Below the pieces are notes generated by a model. It saw only the letters and a list, made by a program, of their open reading frames with translations, searched no databases and was not told the origin of the DNA. A DNA stretch of 64,000 bases from Guadua angustifolia (taxonomy: Eukaryota > Streptophyta > Magnoliopsida > Poales > Poaceae), in NCBI GenBank assembly GCA_036346375.1, contig CM070515.1:14530423-14594422 (forward strand), in the 5' to 3' direction. This document shows, in pieces, positions 11,874 through 23,459 of the stretch. Position 1 is the stretch's first letter. The number at the start of each line of letters is the position of its first letter. A program made the position numbers and the translations under genes.

Positions 11874-13925
11874 CCTGGTAGGAAGGGGACGGCTGTGGTC
11901 CAGTCAAGCCAGGGTGACCTAGTCGACGTTGGGGCACGCAGGCCATCAAGAGAAGGTGCAAGGACCTAGGGGGCGGTGGTGAGGGAACGGCTCAGGGCGG
12001 TCGAGCAAGGGGTGGCTCAAGGGAGAGGCAGAGGGGTGCAGACTGTCCGGGAAGGCCAAGCTGGGGCGGCACGGGAGGCCGAGCAGCTAGGGGGAGCCGA
12101 CGCACAGCGCGAGCGGGACCAAATGGCGACGCTAAAGGCTAGAGGGAGGGGAGGCGCTGCAGAGGGTGAGGAACCAGGGAAGAGCAAGAGAGGAGAGGAG
12201 TGGGGAAAACAGAAGGAGAAAAGAGAAGAAGAAGAAAGGATAAGGAGGAGACCGGACAGATAAGGAAAGAAAAAATAGGGAGGGAGAAAATAAAAGAGGT
12301 GAAAAAGAAAAGAAAAGAGGAGAGAATTTTCACCCAAAATCCAAATCTTCATCCATATTAAATAAACCTAATAAAAACCCAAGAGATAAATCAACCCAAT
12401 CAAATAAGCTTTAGATAAAAGTCAAAAACATAAAAATAACAAAAAAAATTAAAAGAACTACAAGTATACTAAATAATAAAATATTAAAAACAGTTGGATG
12501 CCTTGAAACATGCAAAAACCTACTAAAATATATTATAGATAATTTTAGGAATCAATTAGACCAGTGATCTGTAGCAATCATTGGGTGAGGACGAATATGT
12601 ATACCAAAATCTAGGAAAGCAATATTTGATCATTTTTAATATTTTTTATCAAGCATATTTACTTATATGTGATATCACCTATGCATAGGAAAAACATATT
12701 TAAGAAGACCATAAATCGGATGCAGTTGGAAAGATGATTTTGGTGATGAGCTGCTGCGACAGTAATTAGTCATGGATATGTGGTATTGATGATGACTGTT
12801 GGGACAGTATTTGATTTGCGTGTATATATGTATGATGGGTAGAGGGTGCATAGATGATGAGCATTGCTGGTGGGTTCCCTCTATATTTGGCTAGAACGTA
12901 AGATTGAACAAACTACAGTCAGACAATGAGCCATATAATTTCGTGTGAACCATAGTATGTGGGAAACAACCATGAAAAGTTGTCCTATGACGGTGTTATG
13001 ATCTCCACATTGGGTATGAGTATCTATCTAAGGGTGTGGAGCTGGGTACACCAGGAGTCCCAGTGAAGGATACAAACATCAACTGCGGTCGATTTATTTT
13101 GCCACTATATTTAAACACATGGTTGATGTGTCGTCGTTGTAGTCAGAGCGCAATTGGTAGTGGTGCTAGGGTTGGAGATCTAATACCTGATTAGCAATAA
13201 ACATTATAGGTTCTCAACTGAGGTTGGGTTCACTAGGCTAAAGTGGTACAAACCTACGCAGTGTAAAATCATGAATTTATGCCTGTCTCCTGGATTGGAT
13301 GCTACGAAAGCTAAGCCTGCCTCATATACAAGTGCTAGTAGTGATTTCAATAATTAAAATTAGAAACCCACATTTTTCCTAATAAAACCCTATTTTTTCT
13401 AAGAATGAATTTGAGAGAAGAATGGCAAGTGAAGGATGATGGTAAAATTCATAAAATGTATTTTGTTATTAATGCTTGTTGAGTACTTCTGTCCTCACTC
13501 TTGTTAAATCCCCTTTTGCTTAGAGATTGACACCAGTGATTAAGTGCCTGTTTGGGACATGGATCCCAATAGATTTGCCTATGAGACATGGGGTGTGGAT
13601 CACCCGCAGAACCAGGATGATGAGAAGGATTACCAGGAGGGTTAAGATGTTGACTTTGTCAGTCCTTGGAGTATTAGTAATTTTATATTATATTTTTGTT
13701 GTACTTGGATCTTATGTATAATTAATGTACTGGGTCTATAGCCTGCATGGCAATGGAATGTAATAAGTTTCCATTTTAGTCTCTAATTATTGTTTCTGCT
13801 GCAACACTAAACGCGGTGTATTAACTGATAAAACGTCAGATGCGTTGGATGTTTTGATTAGTTAGTATGTCGAGATTCGTGTAATTTCCTTAGAGTGATG
13901 GTGGTGCTACTGTCATTACTCTAGG
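11874..13925 (+). repeat. Diverged LTR-like repeat, unit 1
   Basis: This unit and the next (13926-16527 plus 19892-20230) share landmarks in order: a GA-rich AAGAAAAGAAAAG tract (about 12305 and 14350), TATGATCTCCACATTGG (about 12997 and 15254), AAAGTGGTACAAAC (about 13240 and 15676), a TTGAGTAC-like box (about 13479 and 16375), and TGTATAATTAATGTACT (about 13714 and 20002). They look like two decayed LTRs of one family. Neither contains a recognisable protein. The opposed ORFs at 11976-12350 lie in purine-rich low-complexity DNA. Confidence 0.6.
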
Positions 13926-16527
13926 CTAATTATGTGGGTCGCGCACAAGGGCGGCTGAGCAGGGACGTTGGGGTCGAGACCCAGCAGTCTCGACCGACAA
14001 GAGAGGCGGCTCGGGGGAGCAGACCTTGGGTAGGGCAGGAGAAGGGCAGGGGAGAGTAGGGGGCAAGAGAGGAGGCCTAGGGCATTGGCAGAGGCGGCAC
14101 GAGGCCGACGACGGGCTGGAGGTCGTGGCCCGAGAGGGAGGCAACCCAAGGCAAAGCCGGGAGCGGATAGCCTAAAGCTGCAACGCAACAATGGCAAGGC
14201 TGAAGTAGTAGGCCATAGGGCTGGGAAGGAGAGGCCGGTCAGTGGCGGCACAGAAGGGGATTGGGAGAAGGAGCGGTGGGGAAGATAAAGAGAGAGATGA
14301 GAAGAAATAAGAAGGGATAAGGCTGGGGAGGAAGAAAAAAAGAAAAAGAAAAGAAAGAAGAGAAAAGAAAAATAGGAGAAAATTAAATCCGTACATTAGC
14401 CAAATTAATTATACCTCTATTAAAATTCGATAAGAAATTTAACAATCTAATTTATCGGGCATTTAGACAAAAAGCCATCAAATAAAAATATCCAACAAAT
14501 TTAAAAGGTGTATATAAAACTAGCAAGTGCCATAATAATTAAAAACAGAAAATAATGCCATTATTAAAATGAAATCACAACCCAAAAATTTAATAAACCG
14601 CGCAGATTAAAATACACCAATTTAAAGTATGTAATTTAAATATCCCAAATTAAAATACACCAAGTTAAAATACCAAAATTAAAATACACTATGTTAAATG
14701 CGATAAACTAATATATCCTAAATTAAAATCAATCATCTGTCTGTACCAATTTAAATTAAGTTAGGAAAAGATGGGACGCTATAAAAATACCATAATCTAA
14801 TATTAATTCGAACTATAATATTTTAAAATTTTGGGAGTTGAATAAAACCTGATAAGAGGTCACTTTCAGAACGGTGTGAGGACGCATATTATCCCTCTAT
14901 TTCAGACAAGTTTTCTTGATCATATAAATTCAATCAAATATATTTGATTATATGTATTGGAAAATCTTTTTAAAGAAAATCCTAAATTGAAAATTGAGAG
15001 AATAAATGGTTTGGTTGTGGCAATTCAGCTATGGGCTATAGCTGAATTGCTACAACCAAACCATTCATTCTTATGAAGGTATTATATATATATGAGGTGT
15101 GGGTAGAGGGTGCCTTGAGATGGGTATTACCGGTGGAGCCCCCTACATAGATTATGATATAAGAATAAACAACTACACTCGGGTACTAATCCGTATTTAC
15201 AGTATCTACCGTAGTGTGTGAAATAGATCAGAAAATATTGTCTTATGAAGGTATTATGATCTCCACATTGGATATGAGTAGATAACTAGGGGTGGAAGCC
15301 GCGTAGGCTTGAAGGCCTGGTGAGATCACAGATTTGTGAGACTTAGCTAAGGGTTGAGATCGTAGGGCTCAATTAAGGGTTGAGAATGTAGGATTCGACT
15401 GAGGGTTGAGAATGTAGAACTCAACTGAGGGTTAAGATTTAGCTGAGGGCTGAGATTTTAGAATAGAATTAGTTAGGCTGAGAACTTTGAGGCGCTATAT
15501 TTAAAGCCTTGGGTTGAGTACTACCGATAGGTAGTTGGAGTACAACTGGTATGCTGAGGGTAGGTGGGGAATAATTGAGGACACCACTACTCATTGGCTA
15601 CTAGAGATGGAGATCTAATACTGAAATAGTAATAAACATTCTGGTGCCTCATAGGATGGGGTCACTATGGGTAAAGTGGTACAAACTTGCGCAGGGTAAA
15701 ATCATGAATCCATGCATGTCTCCTAAATTAAAAGCTACGGAAGCTAAGTCTGTCTCCCGAATTGGAAGCTACGGAAACTAAGGGTGCGTTTGGTTAGTTG
15801 TACGAGGATGAATGGGATGGGATGGTACAAGATGGATGGAATGATCCTGGATGAGATGGTACAGGAAAGATGTTTGGTTATCTGAATAGAATAATACAAG
15901 ATTTTGTTTGGTTGCTTGGATGGAATGATACAGGATGGTACAAGATAATATTTGGTTAAAGGGATGAGATTGGATTAAGAGATGAGATTGGTTTGAGGGA
16001 TGGTGCAAGTGAACGATCCGATGCTAGACCGATTGGTTTGGCCAAATTGCTCGTACGGGATGGTGTAGCACCTTTTTAGAATATTCAAGAATCTGTACCA
16101 TCTCATCCTGTACCAAATGGTTCCGTTCAGCCAACCAAATGTAGAGACCAAACCAGATCCTATACGGAATGGTTCGGTTCACCCTCATACACCCAACCAA
16201 ACACACCCTAAGTCTGTCTCATGTATGAGTGCTAGTATCATTTTCAATAATTAAAATTGAAAATCCGCGTTTTCTTAATAAAACCCTATTTTGCTAAGAA
16301 TGGGTTTGAGAGAAGGATGGACAAGTAATGGATGAAGGTAAAATTTATATGATGTATTTTGTTATTAACGTTTGCTGAGTACTTTTGTACTTACTCTTGC
16401 TTAACTCCCCTTTTGCTTAGAATATTACTTCGGAGGTCATGCATCTGGTTGGGACATGAATCCTAATAGACTCATCTATGAGGCATGGGTGAGGAGAACC
16501 CACAAGATCATAATTATCATTACCATG
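13926..16527 (+). repeat. Diverged LTR-like repeat, unit 2 (left part)
   Basis: This is the second copy of the preceding unit. It is interrupted by the Tourist MITE at 15782-16208 and by the solo LTR at 16528-19886, and it resumes at 19892. An inverted repeat surrounds 15005-15065: AATGGTTTGGTTGTRGCAATTCAGCT-like arms face each other across GGGCT. No gene is seen. Confidence 0.6.
15782..16208. mobile_element. Tourist-like MITE (PIF/Harbinger type), 427 bp
   Basis: The terminal inverted repeats start GGGTGCGTTTGGTTAG and, on the other strand, GGGTGTGTTTGGTTGG, and continue with similarity for about 30 bp. A TAA duplication flanks it at 15779-15781 and 16209-16211. The related unit at about 13318 is uninterrupted at the same point (AAGCCTGCCTCATATAC), which confirms an insertion. 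It encodes no protein. Confidence 0.9.
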
Positions 16528-17339
16528 TGTAGGGTCGAGGATGCGCCTAGAGGGGGGGTGAATAGGCGTTTTACAAAATTCGATCGCTCACTAAACAATC
16601 GCTCTAATCAACCCCTATGTCAAAACCTAATCAAATATATATGCGAAAGCGATAATCTAGGTTTTGACAATTAAAGCCTAAATCAACTAGGCTCACTAGT
16701 GCACTAACTAAATTATGTCTCTACGCTAGAATTGCTAAATTGATCAAACAAATAATACTAAGCAATTCTAATTCAAGCAATCAAATAATATGTAAAAGGT
16801 AAATACTTGAATGTAAAGAGACAAGGAACAAACGATATTTTTCCGTGGTGTTCGGAGACTTGCCGGTATCCCCTAGTCCACGTTGAGGCTAGCTCACACT
16901 TGGACCGGCTCCCGCTCGAGCACCCGCCTCTTTCCACTAGTCGTGGTTTTTCACGCTTGCGCGTAGGCTCAACCCGAACCTTCACAAACTTGCTGGGGCC
17001 ACTCACACCTCGAGAGCTCCCGCGCACGACGCCTACGCCGTCTAGGAGTAGGCAACCTCCAAGAGTAATAAGCCGCTCCTCCGCTTGAACTTCACCGAGC
17101 ACAACACATGCGCTCCGGCGATCACCAAGTGCAACACATGCACAAGGACCTCACTCAAACCACTCCTAATTGCAACACATGCAATTAGCTCACTCTTAAG
17201 CTCAAGAGGCAAAGGGAGAAAGAGCAACACATGCAAAACACTCCCACACACAGCCAACATCCTGCCCAAGCCCCCAAAGGGGGTATTTATAGCCCCCCAC
17301 AAGAAAACTAGCCGTTTGGGGGCAAAATGGGCGAAATCA

Positions 17340-17720
17340 GCAAAAACCCGGTCCGACCGGACCCACCGATCCGACCGCCCTCACAGTTAATCGGTCGATT
17401 GGACCGTTACGGCCGATCGCAAGACAAAGTCGTCAAGACAAGACGGCCGGTCCGACCGCACTACCTCCGGTCCGACCGCCTGCACAAAATCAGCACAACA
17501 CCAAAACGCCACTTCTCTGGAAAATTCACACCGGACAGGGGCCGGTCCGACCGCACGCCCGGTCGCACCGCCTGACCTCCGGTCCGACCGCCCGACAAAA
17601 CCCAGCAAAACACCTCACTCTGGAAATAACAGACCATGGGGGGTCGGTCCGATCGCCCACGGTCCGAGCCGGACCAGGCCGGTCCGACCGCTTTCGCCGC
17701 CTGGCCCAGGCCAGGGCGGC
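17340..17720 (+). repeat. GC-rich array of GGTCCGACCG repeats
   Basis: The palindrome-like word CCGGTCCGACCG(C/G) recurs about every 25-60 bases, for example near 17350, 17450, 17470, 17540, 17580, 17640 and 17683, with degenerate copies between. The same tract occurs in copy A at about 580-900. The spacing is irregular, so it is not a simple satellite. Confidence 0.75.
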
Positions 17721-17800
17721 CACACCGCCTGGCAGACTTGGCACCGGTTTTTCGCAAACTTTTCTCTGAAAAACTAAAAGCTATTCTTTGAGCCTCAAGG

Positions 17801-17819
17801 ATGATCAACACATGATCAT
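17801..17819 (+). repeat. Hairpin ATGATC-AACACAT-GATCAT
   Basis: A perfect 6-bp stem surrounds the constant centre. The same site in copy A (about 986-1002) has a 5-bp stem with different outer bases. Confidence 0.85.
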
Positions 17820-19891
17820 TTACCCGTGCAAAACACATTTGCACCAATTCAACCCATGCTCAAAGAATTCAACCCAAATTGCGAAAACTCATTTCACAAT
17901 CGACTCAAGAACTATTCGCAAATCGTATTAAGCGAATCAAACTTGAGTTTATGAGATTAATCCCCCTAGCCATGTGAAGGTCAACACAAGACCCGGTCAA
18001 CTTGCCAACACCCGTTGCAAGCCCCACTCACATGCTCTCGGGATTCCGGACTCATAAACCTCAGTTTATTCGCACAACGAACTTGCAAATAACGCAATAA
18101 ACGCATTTCATGCTTGAGCACTACTCTTTGCAACACATGCAAAAGTCTAGCTCGAAGCAACATCAAATCAAGGTGCATGAACTCTCTAATTGCAACACAT
18201 GCAATTCTCTAGTTCCGTGCAACACCAAAACCAAACTTCAACTAAACCAAATCACACGTATGAGCTCTTTACTCGCAACACATGCAAGCCTCTAGCTCCA
18301 TACAAACACACAAACATCAAATCATGCTTGAGCTCTCTCCTTTTGCAACACATGCAAAACTTAGCTCTAAGCAACCACAAGATTTTGAAAGATTGTTTTG
18401 TACGAAACCAAAACATGAAGCTTCAACTAATGCAACACATGCAAAAGTGAACTCCACGCAAAAGTCAACGCACTAGCTTATCACTTCTTGCAACACATGC
18501 AAATCAAAGCATTATGCGAAAACCAAATGCAACCAAGCATAAGTTTAACTCATTCGCAACACATGCCAAATGGTTAAACCATATGCAAAAACCAAATCCA
18601 AATGGTTGAGCTTGAGTGAACGCGGATTGAGATCACCAACACATGATGAAGCTCAAGCAAAAGAGACAACCCCTCTTAATAGCACGGCGATTAAAACCTT
18701 AGACTCAAAGACTACAAAGTCCTTAGCCTATCTAATTATACCTTCGCCGCCGCGCACAAGCAATCCTCTTTGGGGTCTTTATGATCTTCACTTTGATACT
18801 CCCCCGGGATCATCACTCGACTCCTCTTCGGGATTCACTCTTGACGCCCATCAACTCATGATGCCGTTCTTGTCCCGTTCTCACCATCTCATCCATCTTT
18901 GGACCTAACTCAATCACAACTCATAAAATAGTTAGTCCAAGATGCATGGTTGTCTCAATTATCTCTTGCACTCCATTAACACATAATGGATGCCTCTAGA
19001 TCAATTGAGCACAACCCTAAATCAATAGAAATGATTTAAGTGTGTCTTAAGTACAATAATGCAACTCATGCTTTGTTATACTTAAGAACTATTCATTTGT
19101 CCTCAATTAATCACGGAACACCATCAACACATGATGAAGTGTTCGTTAATAATTAATTAAGACAAATGAACTCAATTTAAATTATCATCTAAATTGATAT
19201 GAGCATATATTAACTACACAAGTTTTCATATACTCATGTTGATGGAAAGTAATGATCCATTATATGTAAATTGTATGGAAATGATCATTACTCTAGATCA
19301 TCAACTATAGAATACACCCCGCATGTATATGTGCATAAATATGATTGACTTGGAGATAATATGCACATATTCAAATTGATCGTATTGGAGTATATCCTAT
19401 ATTACCATGAGTATACTTATAACTAGGCAATTCGAATATATACTCAAAGATTTAGTTTCTTTGTCTTGATCCTTATATGTGTCAATAACGAATTGATCAA
19501 TATAAAGAGACTTTCAAGTTAAACTACAAACTCCCCTAAATATGTGCATCCATGTAATATATGGATTGAGAGACATGATGCACATTTTGTGGTTAATATA
19601 ACGGGGACATTCATATTTCAACTTGACTCCAAAGTATGCAACTAATATTAGAATGAATATGCAAACATACCTTGGGTTTTCCATTTTTCAATGCGATGAG
19701 ACTAATCAAAGATATTCTAAATAAACAAGTTAGTCTCGATATAAGATTTGTCATTAATAATAAAATCGCATTAAGGGATAAACATAATATTAGATTTGTC
19801 ATTAACACAAGATTAGATTTGTCATTAACACAAGATTAGATTTGTTATTAACACCAAAACCATATCTAATGAAGGTTGAACTTACACCATG

Positions 19892-20230
19892 ATGAGGGCT
19901 ATCAGGAGGATTAGATCGCTAATAGACAATTACGTTGACTTTATTAGTTTTTAGGATTAATTAGCACCTTTGCATTATATTTTGTTGTATTTGGATCTTT
20001 TGTATAATTAATGTACTAAACTTGTAGCCCTGCATGACAATGGAATGTAATAAGTTTCTATTTTAGTCTCTAATTATTGTTTCTGCTATTATATTTTGAA
20101 CACAATGTATTAACTGATAAAGTGTCGGGTGCGTTTGATATTTTGATTAGTTAGTATGCCGAGATTCGTGTAATTATTTCAAAGTAATGATGGTATTACA
20201 GTTGTTACCTATGCTAATTATACGGATCAC
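19892..20230 (+). repeat. Diverged LTR-like repeat, unit 2 (right part)
   Basis: This continues the unit broken by the solo LTR. GGATCTTTTGTATAATTAATG at about 19996 matches 13709, and GAGATTCGTGTAAT at about 20160 matches 13870. Confidence 0.6.
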
Positions 20231-20439
20231 TACAGTAGAACTTGATATTACCAATATACCAAATATAGGATTGTGTTTCGTTGCTCAGGAAGGTACACCA
20301 TTGTACTCTGGGCACCGAAGCGAAGGCCAGTTCATAGTTCCATGTTTACTGGTTCAGCTCCATACTTTTTTCTGCAAGTAGCTGCTTCACTCTCCTGCTG
20401 GTAAATTACTCCTGCAACGACGAGAGGAGCTGAAAGTGA

Positions 20440-20995
20440 TGCAGGGTTTGTCCGGGGAGCTGTAGCTTAAAAAAATGCTACTTTTTGGTTTTTTATTAAA
20501 AAATGATGGCAGTTTTTTTTTATAAGAGACCGTTTGATAAATAGCTAATTTTCCTCAGTAACAAATTGTAAAAACAGATCTAGCTCGGTTTTTAACTTTT
20601 AGCTTTTGTTAATTATATATAACTTCTAACTTATACCAAAAATTGCTTAGAAGCTGATATGTTTGAGAGAGGCTTGTTGACTTAAAAAGCCCTCCAAAGA
20701 TAGCCATACAATAGGTGCTTCTTTATGGTCACTCTCCAGCCTGGCAAACTAGTCCTGCAAACTTAGGTTCTAAACACTACTTTTTGATTTTTTACACTGA
20801 AAAGCAGTGGCAGTTTTTTATAAGAGACTATTTAATAAAGAGCTAATTTTACTCAACAATAAACTGTAAAAGCTGATTTAACCTAATTTTTAGCTTTTAC
20901 TAGCTATATATAGCTTTTAGTTTATATCAAAAACTGTTTAAAAACTAACTGTTTGGAAAATACTGACTTAAAGGCGTTCCAAACATAGCCATACA
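20440..20995. repeat. Two tandem copies of a short MITE-like element
   Basis: Copy one (about 20440-20712) and copy two (about 20760-20995) share ACTTTTTGRTTTTTTA, GCAGTTTTTTATAAGAGAC, AAAYAGCTAATTTT and a CCAAA(C/G)ATAGCCATACAATA end. A third related piece is at about 34720-34885 in the opposite orientation. They are non-coding. Target-site duplications are not clear. Confidence 0.6.
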
Positions 20996-21413
20996 ATACT
21001 ACATTGCGAGATGCAACCGTCTCCGGTTGCCATGATTGTTTCGACTCGTTGCCTGATCTGCTGGTGATAGATCCTAAATCCACCTCCCGTGGACGCGAGC
21101 CGCCGTGCCGGCACCGTCGTGCGATCTGAATTCTCGCAACGGAAGCCGTTCCTATCGCGCATTCGCGCGTAATCCCATTCTTCGCCGCTCTCTTCTGACG
21201 CGTGCGACGCGAACGAGCGTTTCCGGCTTGTTTTGTTTGTACCGTGCGCATGATCTTTGCGTAAAAGGAGGGGGAAAACTCGTGCGGCAACGGCCGCGGG
21301 CGGAGTCGTGCCTACCGGCCGGTCATCGGGTTAAGCGGAGAGCACAACCTCAGAGATTCCGTGGCCTGACTTTGTACTATCTCGAGTGAGATCATCCTAA
21401 TGTAGTCATGTTA
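20996..21413. other. Intergenic DNA, no gene supported
   Basis: A moderately GC-rich stretch has overlapping ORFs on both strands, the longest 122 codons on the minus strand. None shows a recognisable domain. Confidence 0.4.
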
Positions 21414-21753
21414 GAGCAACTCCAATCTAAATCTTTATATTTTTCTCTTAAATCATTCATTTAGAAGTGATGTAAAAATTAAGAGCATCCTATGTTAAAT
21501 TTGTCTTTAACCCACACTCCCTATTACTCACTCCTATTATTTATCTAAACATTATTATTACTTTGCACCTATAAATTATTTACTTAAAAATAGAAATAAC
21601 AAGTAAAAAAAATGTTAAAGAAAATAATAGAGGAAAGGAGAAAACCCCTAGATATAGGGGTGAGAAGAGGTTCCTTAGTTGAAGCTCATATTTTTTCAAT
21701 TCTTGTTATAATCTAGAAAAGATGGAGGTTTAAGAGGTGGGTTGAACTTGCCC
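21414..21753. mobile_element. MITE with TTA duplication (PIF/Harbinger type), 340 bp
   Basis: The left end GAGCAACTCCAATC and the right end (reverse complement GGGCAAGTTCAACC) form imperfect inverted repeats. TTA lies at 21411-21413 and 21754-21756. The inside is AT-rich and non-coding. The ends also resemble those of the Harbinger element at 54606-59282 (GRGCATCTCCARCC). Confidence 0.75.
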
Positions 21754-22152
21754 TTACATATATGTGCATCATCTCCCTAATCAAACGCCAGGCACGTCGA
21801 CCTTTTATATACCGGTTTCTCCATAGAAGCCGATCACTGGAGCTCAGGAACCAGGCAAAGCAGAAATGTGCTCATTCCCTCAAAAAAACAAATAGAATTG
21901 CCCAATCCGATTCAGATCTATAATTCACGGGCGGATGAGATGCCATGAAATTAAATTTCTGTACGCGCAAATGGAGTACTCCTAAGCCCTAAATCCTAAC
22001 TAAAACATCTCTTAAAAGAAAGAAAGAAACTGCAAGGCTCCCTTATTGAGTGTTTCTTCGATCTGCAAGTTAAACAAGCATAGCAATATAGCATAGCCAA
22101 GAACTGAACTAATGGTGGTGGTAGATGGATGGATCATGGACGGACGGATGGG

Positions 22153-22569
22153 TCAGTCGTCGTCGTAGACGACGGCGCAGTCGTCGACGAGGGGATTGTG
22201 GGAGCAGAAGGGCTCCAGGGGGTCGTCGGCGCCCTCAGCGATGCGGCGGCGGAGGTCGGCCTTGGCCTGGCTCACCTCCTCCACCTCGTCCCACGCCACC
22301 CGACACCCCTCCTCTATCTGCCCCGCCGCCTGCCCCGCGCACGCCTCCATCGCCTCCGCCACCTTCCGCTCGATCAGCTCCGCCAGGGCTGCCTCCTTCT
22401 TCGCCGTCCCCTTGTACCTCCTCTTCACCGACGCCGCCACCAGCCGCCTCTGCTGCTGCTGCTGGTGACAATACAGGCGGATGGAGGCTGGCGCTCGGCC
22501 CGTGCCGGCGCCGGCGCCGACCGGGAGAGCCGGGGCGGAAAAGAGGGAGACGATAGACAATGAATCCAT
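22153..22569 (-). CDS. CP12-like chloroplast protein
   Basis: This single-exon gene encodes 138 residues. CP12 is a small, partly disordered stromal protein that binds GAPDH and phosphoribulokinase in the dark and releases them in the light through two redox-active cysteine pairs. Both pairs are visible here (Cys77/Cys89 and Cys122/Cys131). So are the family core AWDEVEE (92-98) and the C-terminal signature DPLEPFCSHNP. The first 45 or so residues are rich in Ser, Ala and Arg without acids, as in a plastid transit peptide, and include a run of five Gln. I chose the ATG at 22569 because translation upstream of it gives no transit-like sequence. The tail CAVVYDDD differs from the usual C-R-x-Y-D-N end, so this is probably a divergent member. 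No TATA box is evident. Confidence 0.88.
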   Translation of the reverse strand: MDSLSIVSLFSAPALPVGAGAGTGRAPASIRLYCHQQQQQRRLVAASVKRRYKGTAKKEAALAELIERKVAEAMEACAGQAAGQIEEGCRVAWDEVEEVSQAKADLRRRIAEGADDPLEPFCSHNPLVDDCAVVYDDD

Positions 22570-23459
22570 TGTTGATGGGGAATAGTTTGGTGGACTGATT
22601 GAGGAAACGTATATCATCCTTACAGCGTCGGAGTTTACAAAGCTACCGTAGTTGACTAGTCCAACAAATTTGCTCGCTATCAATGTAACTAGCCAGCCTC
22701 ATGCGCTATGCCGTGCGCTATGAAATTTGATCGAGCAATGCTGTGATGAGAGGTGGGCGTCGCCGGCTCGGTACGGATTCATCGTGCTTTGGGTTTAAAC
22801 CGTGCCAAGTCGTGACAGTCCATCGTGCTTTCGCTGTCTTGCGTGCCGTCTTGAAATTGGCTTCGTTCAGCGAGTCGAGCCACGACCCATTTAAACCGTT
22901 CGCGCCGCCGTCTTGCGTCGCCGGTCAGTCCAAATTTATTTATACTATTACTACAAGAGAAAATGATCACGGATTGATTTCTTTTTTTTATCCATCTAGG
23001 ACTTTCTTTTTCTCCGTCGAAACAAAATTCTATTGTGCTTATTTTTCTCGATTTTCTTGATTTAGTTGCTCCTTCTAGTCACATGCATGCAACCATACAT
23101 TTACTCCTTAATTTGCTCACCCATACATACAACGTATGGATGCATTCTCTTTCTTTTCTCCAGTCCATCCATAGTTTTCTTTCTTTACTCCTTGATTTGC
23201 TCACCCACACATACAACACAGATCGTCTGTTTGTTTGGTCATGCATTAGCGGCTCTACCGGACTGTCGTCTTGGTCAGCCGCCCATCGTGCGGTTGGCGA
23301 GCAACCGCTACCGGACAATCAATCTTGATGTCGGCACCAACCCGTTGGAATAAATGCGTCTTAGGACCATGGGTCAGTTGGGTTAGGCGTGCCTCATCCT
23401 ACCAAAGGCCCACCTCTAATGTGATATGTAAAATTTGGTTCGACGATTATTTCTGAAAA
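22570..23459. other. Upstream region of the CP12-like gene, no other gene
   Basis: The first 200 bases to the right are presumably the promoter. From about 23085 to 23220 the phrase TTTGCTCACCCAYACATACAAC occurs twice (about 23113 and 23195), about 80 bp apart, a short local duplication. No protein is recognisable. Confidence 0.4.

Larger units (their letters stand above)
16528..19886 (+). mobile_element. Solo LTR of a long-LTR retroelement, copy B, 3359 bp
   Basis: The termini are TGTAGGGTCGAGG and GTTGAACTTACA (TG...CA). The five bases CCATG are repeated at 16523-16527 and 19887-19891. No gag or pol lies inside, so this is a solo LTR. Near the start is CCTAGAGGGGGGGTGAATAGG, a phrase common in grass repeats. 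It has a GC-rich tract of GGTCCGACCG repeats (17340-17720) and an array of hairpins centred on AACACAT (17100-19130). I read the family as LTR retroelement from termini and duplication; I cannot place it as Copia or Gypsy because no protein domain is present. Confidence 0.9.

Noticed and set aside
11976..12352. ORFs of 95-111 codons in both directions
   Set aside because: The DNA is a purine-rich low-complexity tract giving Arg/Glu- or Ser/Leu-rich translations. There is no domain.
22125..22563. Plus-strand ORFs of about 144 codons
   Set aside because: They are antisense shadows of the CP12-like gene, with Pro/Arg-rich low-complexity translations.
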